Source: Fidelibacterota bacterium | GTDB taxonomy: Bacteria; Fidelibacterota; Marinisomatia; SCGC-AAA003-L08; TS1B11 | DNA: 5,355 nt | Direction of reading: 5' to 3' | NCBI GenBank assembly: GCA_022564085.1 | Contig: JADFMC010000159.1 | Coordinates: forward strand, 1-5,355 | Shown here: one piece after another, positions 1 through 5,355 of the stretch | Layout of the letters: every line of letters starts with the position of its first letter | Position numbering within the stretch: position 1 is the stretch's first letter | The notes under the pieces: generated by a model | Database searches by the model: none | Told to the model about the DNA's origin: nothing | What the model saw: the letters and a program-made list of their open reading frames with translations, nothing else | Program-made: the position numbers and the translations under genes

Positions 1-678
1 CTCTACTTCGGCATCATGTGGGGCGTGAATGTTCCTGAGTACGGCCGTGGTATCCTGACGGCGGAAGGCCACGCCGGCGGCCTTATGGACCGGCTGATCC
101 TTGGCCAGGAGCACCTGTGGCGAGCCCGGAGTTACGACCCCGAAGGCACGGTTTCAACTTTACCCGCCATCCTTTCGGCCTTCCTGGGGCTCCAGTTTGG
201 CCGGGTACTGATCGAGCACCCGGACCATCAAGCGCGTATTAATAAATGGCTCTTATATTCGGCCACTCTAATGTTTCTGGGCTTGGTGGCGGACAACCTG
301 ATAATCCCGGTGAACAAACAACTCTGGACCCCCAGCTACGCCCTACTCATGGGCGGCATCGGGGGCTTCCTGCTGACAGTTACATACTGGATTATCGATG
401 TGAAAGGGTATCAGAACTGGTCCCGTCTGTTTGCAATGATGGGGATGAATCCGTTGTTTATCTTCTGGTTCTCCGGCTTCCTGGTCCGTACCCTGATGAT
501 TACCAAGATTGACACAGCCGCCGGGGAAAAGTCACTTTGGTCCCTGTTATATTTAAAGGGCTGGGGCGCCATGTTGCCCGATTACCCGGCCTCACTGGCC
601 TTCGCCCTGACCAATGTAGCTTTCTGGCTCCTGGTAGGCTGGGTGATGTACCGGCGGCGCTGGTTCGTGAAGATCTGA
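1..678 (+). CDS. DUF5009 / NagX-HGSNAT-like membrane acyltransferase, 3' part (5' end outside window)
   Basis: The frame is open from base 1 (first residues LYFGIMWG) to TGA at 676-678, giving 225 residues of the C-terminal part of a multi-pass inner-membrane protein. The Met at base 16 is internal and not the start; related proteins are usually about 350-400 residues. Numbering from base 1, the signature DPEGTVSTLP (46-55) opens a membrane helix, and PVNKQLWTPSYALL (103-116) and GMNPLFIFWFSGFL (148-161) are the other conserved blocks. About five hydrophobic segments are visible, at roughly 50-70, 84-102, 114-132, 142-166 and 198-216, followed by a basic tail RRRWFVKI typical of the family's end. 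Known relatives include human heparan-alpha-glucosaminide N-acetyltransferase and bacterial NagX, thought to transfer an acetyl group to an amino sugar across a membrane. The substrate here is not determined. The active-site loop His expected in the N-terminal part lies outside the window. No terminator with a T-run follows. Confidence 0.85.
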   Translation, partial: LYFGIMWGVNVPEYGRGILTAEGHAGGLMDRLILGQEHLWRARSYDPEGTVSTLPAILSAFLGLQFGRVLIEHPDHQARINKWLLYSATLMFLGLVADNLIIPVNKQLWTPSYALLMGGIGGFLLTVTYWIIDVKGYQNWSRLFAMMGMNPLFIFWFSGFLVRTLMITKIDTAAGEKSLWSLLYLKGWGAMLPDYPASLAFALTNVAFWLLVGWVMYRRRWFVKI

Positions 679-731
679 TGACGGGCTCTGATCCCCCCGG
701 GGCGCGCATCATCTATTGACCAAGGAGCCGT

Positions 732-1100
732 TTGATCCCCTCTTCAGGGGATATAGTGCCCGAATTGTTCTCCTCATCTCATAACCTTGCAATATTGAGC
801 CCGGCCCCTCTTAATGGGGCCAGCTATCGGGGCGAATATATTGGGGATCGTGGACGTATCGATGGCCTTATTAACCACACTGCATCAAGCCGGTATTGGA
901 TCAGGGCCGGGGCGCTCCATTTGCCCCCTTCCTGTAGTTCAACCCCCGTCGGACAGGTGGACCACGGCGGCTCCCCGGTGCTCATCGATCCAGGACAGCA
1001 GCTGATAGTTATTGGGCTCGTATGGTCCAAGGGAGAGACGGTTGGCCAGCGCCAGGAGGCTTTACTCGAGGCAGTCCGGACCGCTATTGCGCAGATTTAA
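732..1100 (+). pseudogene. C-terminal remnant of a class C beta-lactamase-like serine hydrolase
   Basis: This is a 122-residue open frame starting at TTG (732), 4 bases after AAGGAG (722-727), and ending at TAA (1098-1100). By eye it resembles the C-terminal part of the beta-lactamase class C / serine hydrolase family. LFSSSHNLAIL (12-22) matches the usual 'GLFSTA.DLA.F' block, and LNGASYRG (27-34) matches 'LNGG.Y.G'. HGG (78-80) sits where the third active-site motif (HTG/HGG/KTG) lies, followed by LIDPGQQLIVIGL (84-96), like the 'W.DP...L.VV.L' strand. The tail EALLEAVRTAIAQI looks like a normal end helix. The SxxK and YxN motifs are absent, and only 53 bases separate it from the preceding gene, so the catalytic N-terminal part is missing. 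The strand after HGG is several residues shorter than usual. It is most likely a decayed gene; a translated small protein is possible but less likely. Functional relatives act in the periplasm on peptidoglycan-like or ester substrates. Confidence 0.5.
735..752 (+). repeat. Small perfect hairpin (7-bp stem, 4-base loop)
   Basis: ATCCCCT (735-741) pairs perfectly with AGGGGAT (746-752) around loop CTTC. It lies directly after the AAGGAG and TTG of the remnant frame, and 57 bases after the acyltransferase stop. There is no T-run behind it, so it is a poor intrinsic terminator. It could protect the 3' end of the acyltransferase transcript or hinder initiation at the TTG, or it could be chance. 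Confidence 0.45.
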
Positions 1101-1112
1101 CGGTTAATGCCC

Positions 1113-3680
1113 CTATTTCAGCAACATCATCTTCCGGGCCAGGCTGGTCGATTGTGGCACCCCTGCCGTCGGCGGGACAAGCAGGCGGTAGATATACAGG
1201 CCGGCGGCCACCTGGCGGCCATGGTCATCCCGGCCATCCCAACTGATACTATGGCGGCCCGGCTCCAGCGTGGCGCTGGTCAGTTGCCGCACGGCTCGCC
1301 CCAGCAGATCGTAAACGACAATTCGCACCGGCTCACGCCGCGGCAGGGCAAACTCGATGGTGGTGCCGGGATTGAAGGGGTTGGGGTAGTTGGGGTAGAG
1401 GACGTAGTCGCTGGGCAACCGGCTGGCCGTTTCCGTCGCCAGTGGGCGGTACTGGACAATCCGCAGGTCATCGAAATAGAGGGTGCCGGATGGCGCTGCT
1501 CCAGGCACGTACGTAAGTTGGAAACTATCGAAGCGCATGGCGCCATCCAGGTTGCCATCGCCCAGCCAGCTGCCGGTACCATCATTGGCCATGTCCCATG
1601 ACACCAGTTTCCAACCGATCCAGTCGATAGTATACCAGGGACTGACTTCATGATATGCCTCTGCCGTTGCAGGCAGATTATCATCAACACAGAAACGCAG
1701 CAGGTTGCCGCTGCCGTCGCCGAAGACATAGGCCTGCATTATATAGCTGCTGTTGAACTGTATGCTGCGGGGAGCACCGCCGGAGAGGTATTCCCTTAAA
1801 AGAAACTCCGTAGCCGTCGTATCCCAGGCGTAGTTGAGTTGCATGGAAGCAGTACTTGCAGTAAGTAGATTTAGCACCGTCTGGCTCGCAGCTCTTGAGT
1901 TGCCGCTCCCTGCTAGCCCAAGATTGCTGCCACTGGCGGTCGGCTGCCACCAGTTGGTGGTCACCGCCGATTCAAAGTTATCAATCGACGTTACATCCTC
2001 GGTGGTTGCGCCGGTGGTGAAATTGAATACCCGCAGATCGGTAACCTTATTACCCAGCAGATCCCGCAGGCCCGGCCAGACCCACAGCACATACCGGGTG
2101 TTGCCTGCCAGGGGCTCATCCAGGAAGTAGTGCAACACACTGCGGTCGGCCACGGTATAATGATCCACCGTGCCGGGGACGATCACTCCGCCGGGGGCAA
2201 CCAGGTCGAGTCTGTCTCCAGTGGCTGTGCAGTCCATGACGGCTTCATCGTAGGTCAGGGCAATCAGTGGCAGAAGTTCTACCCCCGCCGAGCTAGGTAT
2301 AGGATATAGTGCGATAGGCTGCGGCGGAAATAGGTCCGCTGGTCCCGTGCGAAAGTTGACGGTTAGGTCGTCCCCTCCGTTGCCGTCGCCGTTGCCGTCA
2401 AAGGGGTGCCCATAGGCATCCAGGGCTGTGCCACCGATGCTGAAAGTGTACGGGGTGAGGAAATCGAGGGTGTCGGGAGTGAACGTCATCCGGCGGTTGC
2501 CGTCGGACCAGGCGAAGGCGCCGCCGACGTTACCGGGAGCCGTAAAGGCCGCCTCCACCGTGGGGGCATCCATGGGACGGCTGAAATTTATGACAATATT
2601 ATTCCAGGCCGGGAACAGGCTATCACCCTCGGCGGGTACGGAATTGGTCATATAGGGCGGACGGCTGGAAAGCAGCTGCACGTCGCGGAAAGTGAAGAAA
2701 GAACCTACCACGAGGACTAGGGTAGTATCCGGGTAATACCCAGGAGCGGAAACCACCAGTTCCAATTCCAGCGCTGCATCAACAAGATAAACTTCAGGAA
2801 TTCCATCGAGAAAATAGAATCCATTATGAAGCTGGTCGGGATCGTTGGAGTACTGGTAGAACAGGGACTCATAGGTATCGGTGGTGTCGCTCAGCCCCCC
2901 AGCAGCAGCCACGGCGCCGTTAATGGGAATAGCGCTCTCTTTGTCCTTGATGATACCCGTTAAAATTCCTACCGTTGGCCAGGCGATATTATGGTAATCC
3001 AGAATGGACCAGTAAAAAGTATAGGCTTCCAGACGTTGCCAGGTGGCGCTCATTTTCAGCTGGTTTTGGGTAGGGTGGGTATGGAAACCGGCTTCACTGA
3101 GTTCCGATTGCATTGTGGTGAGTCGATTGACAGCTAGGTAAGGACAGTTGTTGCCGCCATAAAAATCGCAGTCCCCAAACGAGTCGGTGGCGGGAATCCG
3201 CATGCCCCTGGATAGCTTGTCCAGCATTAAGCTGCTCATGGCCTTCCCGCCAATTGGTGCTTTTTCGTCGCCATTGGATTTTTGTCCCCACAACATTAGA
3301 ACATTATTGGCAGTGGATGAGCCGTCGTTACTGTGGAGCGAGTGGTACCAGGAGGCCTGCAGGCTGTTGGCCATATCGATGCGCTGCAGCAGGCTTTGGG
3401 ATCGATCCATGGTGGCCATATCTTGATCGGTCATGCGTGACATGTAGACAGTATCTATATCAGTGGTGGTCAATAAAAGGTCGCGTAGTTGCAGCCCCAC
3501 TCGTAATTGGCATTCGGGCTCCGAGTAGCCGAATAAACCCACATTCTGCTCAGTGCCGGCATGGCCGGGATCAATAAAAATATCCCACCCGCTCAAGCCG
3601 GTAACCTGGGCCGAAAGAGAAGATAGGGCCAGCAAGTATATTAGGAGGCCACGCTGGTGGATGCGATTAGGCCTGGCCAC
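1113..3680 (-). CDS. Secreted multidomain N-acetylmuramoyl-L-alanine amidase (Amidase_3) with C-terminal FlgD-like/type A sorting domain
   Basis: The protein has 855 residues, a GTG start and a TAG stop at 1113-1115. The role expected from the family is zinc-dependent cleavage of the bond between N-acetylmuramic acid and L-alanine in peptidoglycan, outside the cytoplasm. A signal peptide is visible: basic RPNRIHQR, then GLLIYLLALSSLSA, with likely cleavage after residue 24. The amidase domain spans about 32-230. Likely zinc ligands are H40 in FIDPGHAG, E54 in GYSEPECQL and H116 in SLHSND, and the likely catalytic Glu is E196 in LSEAGFHTHP. After it come a carboxypeptidase-regulatory-like segment (about 238-338), two Ig-like segments resembling Big_5/SbsA domains (about 340-446 and 447-557) and a jelly-roll, carbohydrate-binding-like segment (about 562-745, ending in LYFDDLRI). 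A C-terminal tail (756-855) holds YPNYPNPFNPGTTIEFALP and WDGRDDHGRQVAAGLYIYRL. The Asp/Asn/Gly-rich loop at 428-438 may bind calcium. The start is fixed by a strong AGGAGG and by the gene's position 2 bases behind the propeller gene. Confidence 0.88.
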   Translation of the reverse strand: MARPNRIHQRGLLIYLLALSSLSAQVTGLSGWDIFIDPGHAGTEQNVGLFGYSEPECQLRVGLQLRDLLLTTTDIDTVYMSRMTDQDMATMDRSQSLLQRIDMANSLQASWYHSLHSNDGSSTANNVLMLWGQKSNGDEKAPIGGKAMSSLMLDKLSRGMRIPATDSFGDCDFYGGNNCPYLAVNRLTTMQSELSEAGFHTHPTQNQLKMSATWQRLEAYTFYWSILDYHNIAWPTVGILTGIIKDKESAIPINGAVAAAGGLSDTTDTYESLFYQYSNDPDQLHNGFYFLDGIPEVYLVDAALELELVVSAPGYYPDTTLVLVVGSFFTFRDVQLLSSRPPYMTNSVPAEGDSLFPAWNNIVINFSRPMDAPTVEAAFTAPGNVGGAFAWSDGNRRMTFTPDTLDFLTPYTFSIGGTALDAYGHPFDGNGDGNGGDDLTVNFRTGPADLFPPQPIALYPIPSSAGVELLPLIALTYDEAVMDCTATGDRLDLVAPGGVIVPGTVDHYTVADRSVLHYFLDEPLAGNTRYVLWVWPGLRDLLGNKVTDLRVFNFTTGATTEDVTSIDNFESAVTTNWWQPTASGSNLGLAGSGNSRAASQTVLNLLTASTASMQLNYAWDTTATEFLLREYLSGGAPRSIQFNSSYIMQAYVFGDGSGNLLRFCVDDNLPATAEAYHEVSPWYTIDWIGWKLVSWDMANDGTGSWLGDGNLDGAMRFDSFQLTYVPGAAPSGTLYFDDLRIVQYRPLATETASRLPSDYVLYPNYPNPFNPGTTIEFALPRREPVRIVVYDLLGRAVRQLTSATLEPGRHSISWDGRDDHGRQVAAGLYIYRLLVPPTAGVPQSTSLARKMMLLK

Positions 3681-3682
3681 AG

Positions 3683-4636
3683 CTAGCGCACCTCCTGCAC
3701 GAAGATGCGGCCGGTGGTGAGATCGTCATAGGCGATAATGCGCCCATCGGGGGACCAGGCCGGATGCATCTCCAGCAGGTCCACCGATTGGGTGAGGTTC
3801 AGCCGGCCCGTGCCGTCCGCATTGACCACATGGATATCGGAGGCCAGGATGCGATGGCCGTCATCCTCGGTGATGATATAGGCCAGTTTATCGCCGGCGG
3901 GGTTCCAGGCCGGGCGGTTGCCCGGGCCCAGGTCAACAGCCTGGCTGCCGTCGATGTTCATTACCCACAGATTCCCGCCCACGATCTCGAACGCCAGGCG
4001 GGCGCCGTCAGGAGATACGGCCAGATTTAGTTTGCGACCTTCCACGGCTGGGATCACCTCGGTTGCGCCCAGTTCCACGCCGGAGCGCACAATCTCCACC
4101 CCTTTGGTATAAACCTGCCGGTGAGCGGCCAGGAATTGGGCGGTGGCCTCGAGCGGCCTACCTGCCAGGTTAAAGCGTTGGGGTTGGTCATCATGGGTAA
4201 TGAGGTGGATGGATTGGCCATTGCCGGCCCAGAAGACCCTGCCGGTAGCTCCGGTGGCAAAATCGGTAACGTGGGTCTGCACACCAGTGAGCACGTCAAT
4301 GAAAACAATGGCATTATAGCGTCGACGGTTCTCAAACTTCGAGACCGTGGTAAGGATCAGCTCGCCGGTGGGGGCCCAGACCAGGCCGGTACCCGCTGCC
4401 TGGTTATCAGCGAGCTGCCGGACCTGGCCGCTGGGAAAGTCCACTAAATAAATGCCGGTGTAATTCGAACCAGTTACCGCCAATGTCCGGCCATCCGGGG
4501 ACCAACGAGGGGCCATATAGTACTCCCCATCCGGAGTCAGCGCCTGGGGACTTCCAACCAACTCCACCGCCGGAATCTGACCGGATAATCCATTACACAG
4601 GAGGAGCAGTAGGAATATTTTCAGGGATTGGTGCAT
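3683..4636 (-). CDS. Secreted TolB-like beta-propeller protein with PD40 repeats
   Basis: A six-bladed propeller is predicted. The repeated 'P.WSPDG..LA' signature occurs about six times: RWSPDGRTLAV, VWAPTGELILT, FWAGNGQSIHLI, AVSPDGARLAF, AWNPAGDKLAYI and AWSPDGRIIAYDD. These resemble the C-terminal domain of TolB, but TolB's separate N-terminal domain is missing, so it should not be named TolB. I chose the ATG at 4634-4636 because it gives MHQSLKIFLLLLLCNGLSGQ, a normal signal peptide with likely cleavage after LSG. An in-frame ATG at 4682-4684 would add 16 residues in front of it; neither start has a strong Shine-Dalgarno sequence. The Cys near the end of the hydrophobic run (LLLLLC) is not a good lipobox, since Leu precedes it. 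The protein is probably periplasmic or on the surface, and its ligand is unknown. The stop TAG (3683-3685) is 2 bases before the amidase start, so the pair is co-transcribed and probably translationally coupled. Confidence 0.85.
   Translation of the reverse strand: MHQSLKIFLLLLLCNGLSGQIPAVELVGSPQALTPDGEYYMAPRWSPDGRTLAVTGSNYTGIYLVDFPSGQVRQLADNQAAGTGLVWAPTGELILTTVSKFENRRRYNAIVFIDVLTGVQTHVTDFATGATGRVFWAGNGQSIHLITHDDQPQRFNLAGRPLEATAQFLAAHRQVYTKGVEIVRSGVELGATEVIPAVEGRKLNLAVSPDGARLAFEIVGGNLWVMNIDGSQAVDLGPGNRPAWNPAGDKLAYIITEDDGHRILASDIHVVNADGTGRLNLTQSVDLLEMHPAWSPDGRIIAYDDLTTGRIFVQEVR
3691..3696 (-). promoter_or_regulatory. Ribosome binding site of the amidase gene
   Basis: On the minus strand the sequence reads AGGAGGTG, and the AGGAGG core ends 10 bases before the GTG start at 3680-3678. 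It lies inside the last codons of the propeller gene. This strong match supports the GTG as the true start and fits coupled translation of the two genes. Confidence 0.75.
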
Positions 4637-4717
4637 CGTAAATCCGTTAACAATAGTGTTGACAAAGCTCCAACCCGCCGGCATTATTCCACTACAACCC
4701 GACTGGCACGCAGTTTG

Positions 4718-4839
4718 GGGGTCACTATCGGATCACAAAAGGCCCACCGTAGGCTATCGATAGACCTTCAAAAGGCCAATTAATGGATCATAAAAGGCTA
4801 AAAATAAGTCCACACTTACCGATAGGGGAGGGTGACCCC
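4718..4839. repeat. 122-bp segment bounded by imperfect inverted repeats and holding three spaced AAAAGGC repeats
   Basis: The left arm GGGGTCACTATCGG (4718-4731) is matched in inverted orientation on the right by CCGATAG (4819-4825) and GTGACCCC (4832-4839). The right arm carries about seven extra bases between its two halves. Inside lie GGATCACAAAAGGCC (4730-4744), TTCAAAAGGCC (4767-4777) and GGATCATAAAAGGCT (4785-4799); their AAAAGGC cores begin at 4737, 4770 and 4792, so they are 33 and 22 bases apart. A perfect palindrome CTATCGATAG sits at 4754-4763. The segment has no gene and lies 82-203 bases upstream of the chosen propeller start. It could be the end or remnant of an insertion sequence (IS21-like ends carry repeated blocks of this general sort, from memory), a MITE, or an array of regulator sites. 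A TATGAT on the minus strand (4787-4792) overlaps the third copy but has no good -35 partner. Confidence 0.55.
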
Positions 4840-4847
4840 ATAGGGGA
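4822..4847 (+). repeat. Short direct repeat ATAGGGGA, two copies
   Basis: ATAGGGGA occurs at 4822-4829 and again at 4840-4847, 18 bases apart, around GTGACCCC. The second copy also forms CCCC-ATA-GGGG (4836-4846). It overlaps the right boundary of the inverted-repeat segment and might be a target-site duplication or simply part of the repeat structure. It is too short to decide. Confidence 0.35.
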
Positions 4848-4998
4848 AATGAAAAATCAAAAGTGCAAAATGGGTGCTATTTTAAACTTCCTCTTCGGCG
4901 CGCTCAGAGCATGCTTTTCAAAGAGCGGGGGAATATAGGAATTTTTGGCAGGGCTGTCGTTCGCCTGGTGCGCCAAGCTCACTATCGGTGCGGGGTTG

Positions 4999-5059
4999 TG
5001 GCAGTGGCAGGCCTCGGCGTAGCCGGAGGCAACGCCTACGGCGAGCCTGGCAGTGGCAG
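4999..5059 (+). repeat. 12-bp perfect direct repeats flanking a diverged tandem unit and hairpin
   Basis: TGGCAGTGGCAG occurs at 4999-5010 and 5048-5059. Each copy touches a related unit: GCCTCGGCGTAGCC (5011-5024) follows the first and GCCTACGGCGAGCC (5034-5047) precedes the second; the units differ by one insertion and one deletion. A small hairpin GCCTC/GAGGC with inner GGC/GCC spans 5011-5030. CGTAG/CTACG can pair in an alternative fold. GC-rich repeats of this sort are common as dispersed intergenic elements. Confidence 0.55.
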
Positions 5060-5157
5060 AGAAGAGGAAAGAGATGACCGCCAAGCCCGCCGAGGGGACG
5101 CCAAGGTAGAAAGAAATTGGGAACTTGGATTTAGCCGGAACTTTCCCCCAAGCATCA

Positions 5158-5175
5158 ATCCGCCAACTGGCGGAT
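5158..5175 (+). repeat. Perfect hairpin A (7-bp stem, loop AACT)
   Basis: ATCCGCC (5158-5164) pairs with GGCGGAT (5169-5175); the A and T of the loop can extend the stem to 8 bp. ATCAATC occurs on both sides (5154-5160 and 5174-5180). Together with the next hairpin, 3 bases away, it forms a REP/BIME-like pair. There is no T-run, so it is not a standard terminator. Confidence 0.6.
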
Positions 5176-5178
5176 CAA

Positions 5179-5198
5179 TCGAGATTTTACAATCTCGA
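5179..5198 (+). repeat. Perfect hairpin B (8-bp stem, loop TTAC)
   Basis: TCGAGATT (5179-5186) pairs perfectly with AATCTCGA (5191-5198). It follows hairpin A after 3 bases, making two independent perfect stems in 41 bases. That is unlikely to be chance and suggests a dispersed palindromic element or a structured transcript. Confidence 0.6.
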
Positions 5199-5221
5199 CC
5201 GTCGATCATTTGGTGCTGAAG

Positions 5222-5255
5222 GGCGGGATGCGACGCTACGTACGAAGACCCCGCC
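5222..5255 (-). repeat. Long-loop hairpin C
   Basis: GGCGGG (5222-5227) and CCCGCC (5250-5255) can pair around a 22-base loop that contains the palindrome TACGTA. As minus-strand RNA the stem could add a G-U and a U-A pair. It is weaker evidence than hairpins A and B, but it continues the same series. Confidence 0.35.
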
Positions 5256-5279
5256 ACTGGCGTGGTCACCGGCGAAGCT

Positions 5280-5309
5280 AGTCGGTCCAAATTGGCCAGT
5301 CGGTGCAAA
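5280..5309 (+). repeat. Imperfect 12-bp direct repeat
   Basis: AGTCGGTCCAAA (5280-5291) and AGTCGGTGCAAA (5298-5309) differ at one base and start 18 bases apart. This could be a pair of protein-binding half-sites or part of a larger repeat running past the window edge. Confidence 0.4.
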
Positions 5310-5355
5310 CGCAGGCAGGCAACCGGGTAAATTCGCCTGTGGACCAATTAGTCTT

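Larger units (their letters stand above)
4848..5355. other. Non-coding, repeat-rich stretch with no convincing gene
   Basis: No frame on either strand looks like a real protein. The longest open frames here (about 75-118 residues) are low-complexity Ala/Gly/Ser/Arg-rich translations of the repeats, overlap each other on both strands, and show no recognisable domain. The start of the stretch (about 4846-4890) is AT-rich, unlike the rest. TCACTATCGG at 4979-4988 repeats exactly the 10 bases at 4722-4731 of the upstream segment. The named repeats and hairpins are listed separately. The stretch may be a mobile-element remnant, a structured RNA or regulatory DNA; the sequence alone does not decide. 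Confidence 0.6.

Noticed and set aside
1101..1112. Bidirectional terminator between the convergent remnant and amidase genes
   Set aside because: The 12-base gap has no stem-loop or T-run, so no terminator can be supported there.
1107..1601. Plus-strand 164-residue frame inside the amidase gene
   Set aside because: It is antisense to a well-supported domain-rich protein and has no recognisable features, so it is a shadow of the coding strand.
3683..4636. Naming the propeller gene tolB
   Set aside because: Only the propeller repeats are present. The TolB N-terminal domain and the pal/tolA neighbours are missing.
4659..4664. TTGACA on the plus strand as a -35 box
   Set aside because: It lies inside the upstream part of a minus-strand gene, points away from the operon, and has no matching -10 or real plus-strand gene behind it.
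4787..4792. TATGAT on the minus strand as a -10 box for the operon
   Set aside because: It matches five of six consensus bases, but no acceptable -35 lies 16-18 bases upstream. It is mentioned only within the repeat entry.
4718..4839. CRISPR array
   Set aside because: The repeats are short (7-15 bases), diverged and unevenly spaced, and no cas gene is present.
4857..5347. Open frames on both strands of about 75-118 residues in the upstream gap
   Set aside because: They overlap on opposite strands, cross the hairpins and repeats, are rich in Ala, Ser, Gly, Arg and Pro, and show no family signature. They are best explained as translations of repeats.

Overview
The window looks like a piece of a chromosome from a diderm bacterium of the FCB type. 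Candidatus Neomarinimicrobiota or a related candidate phylum is my best guess, at moderate confidence. The main clue is the extracellular protein on the minus strand, which ends in a 'YPNPFNP' FlgD-like / type A sorting domain. Such tails are abundant in Marinimicrobia, Calditrichota, KSB1 and Bacteroidota-like lineages. The window is GC-rich by eye and has no rRNA, tRNA, CRISPR array or intact transposase.

Layout: (1) 1-678, plus strand: the 3' part of a multi-pass membrane acyltransferase of the DUF5009 / NagX / HGSNAT-like family, cut by the window edge. (2) 732-1100, plus strand: a short open frame that looks like the C-terminal remnant of a class C beta-lactamase-like serine hydrolase, without the catalytic N-terminal part. 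(3) 1113-3680, minus strand: an 855-residue secreted N-acetylmuramoyl-L-alanine amidase (Amidase_3 type) followed by Ig-like and jelly-roll-like modules and the C-terminal FlgD-like sorting domain. (4) 3683 to about 4636, minus strand: a secreted TolB-like beta-propeller with PD40 repeats. It lies directly upstream of the amidase with a 2-base gap, so the two form one transcription unit. (5) About 4637-5355: roughly 700 bases with no convincing gene but several kinds of repeat. These are an inverted-repeat-bounded 122-bp segment holding three AAAAGGC copies spaced 33 and 22 bases apart, a 12-bp perfect direct repeat around a small hairpin, two back-to-back perfect hairpins, a third longer-loop hairpin, and an imperfect 12-bp direct repeat.

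How the genes may work together: the minus-strand pair would make two exported proteins, a propeller and a peptidoglycan amidase meant for the cell surface. The plus-strand acyltransferase is of a family linked to amino-sugar acetylation, and the adjacent remnant belongs to a family that includes penicillin-binding and peptidoglycan-active hydrolases. A cell-envelope theme is therefore plausible but inferred. I do not see a complete new defence or mobile system. The most interesting unexplained material is the repeat-rich non-coding stretch upstream of the propeller-amidase operon, which may be the debris of a mobile element (IS-end or REP/MITE-like), a regulatory region, or both.
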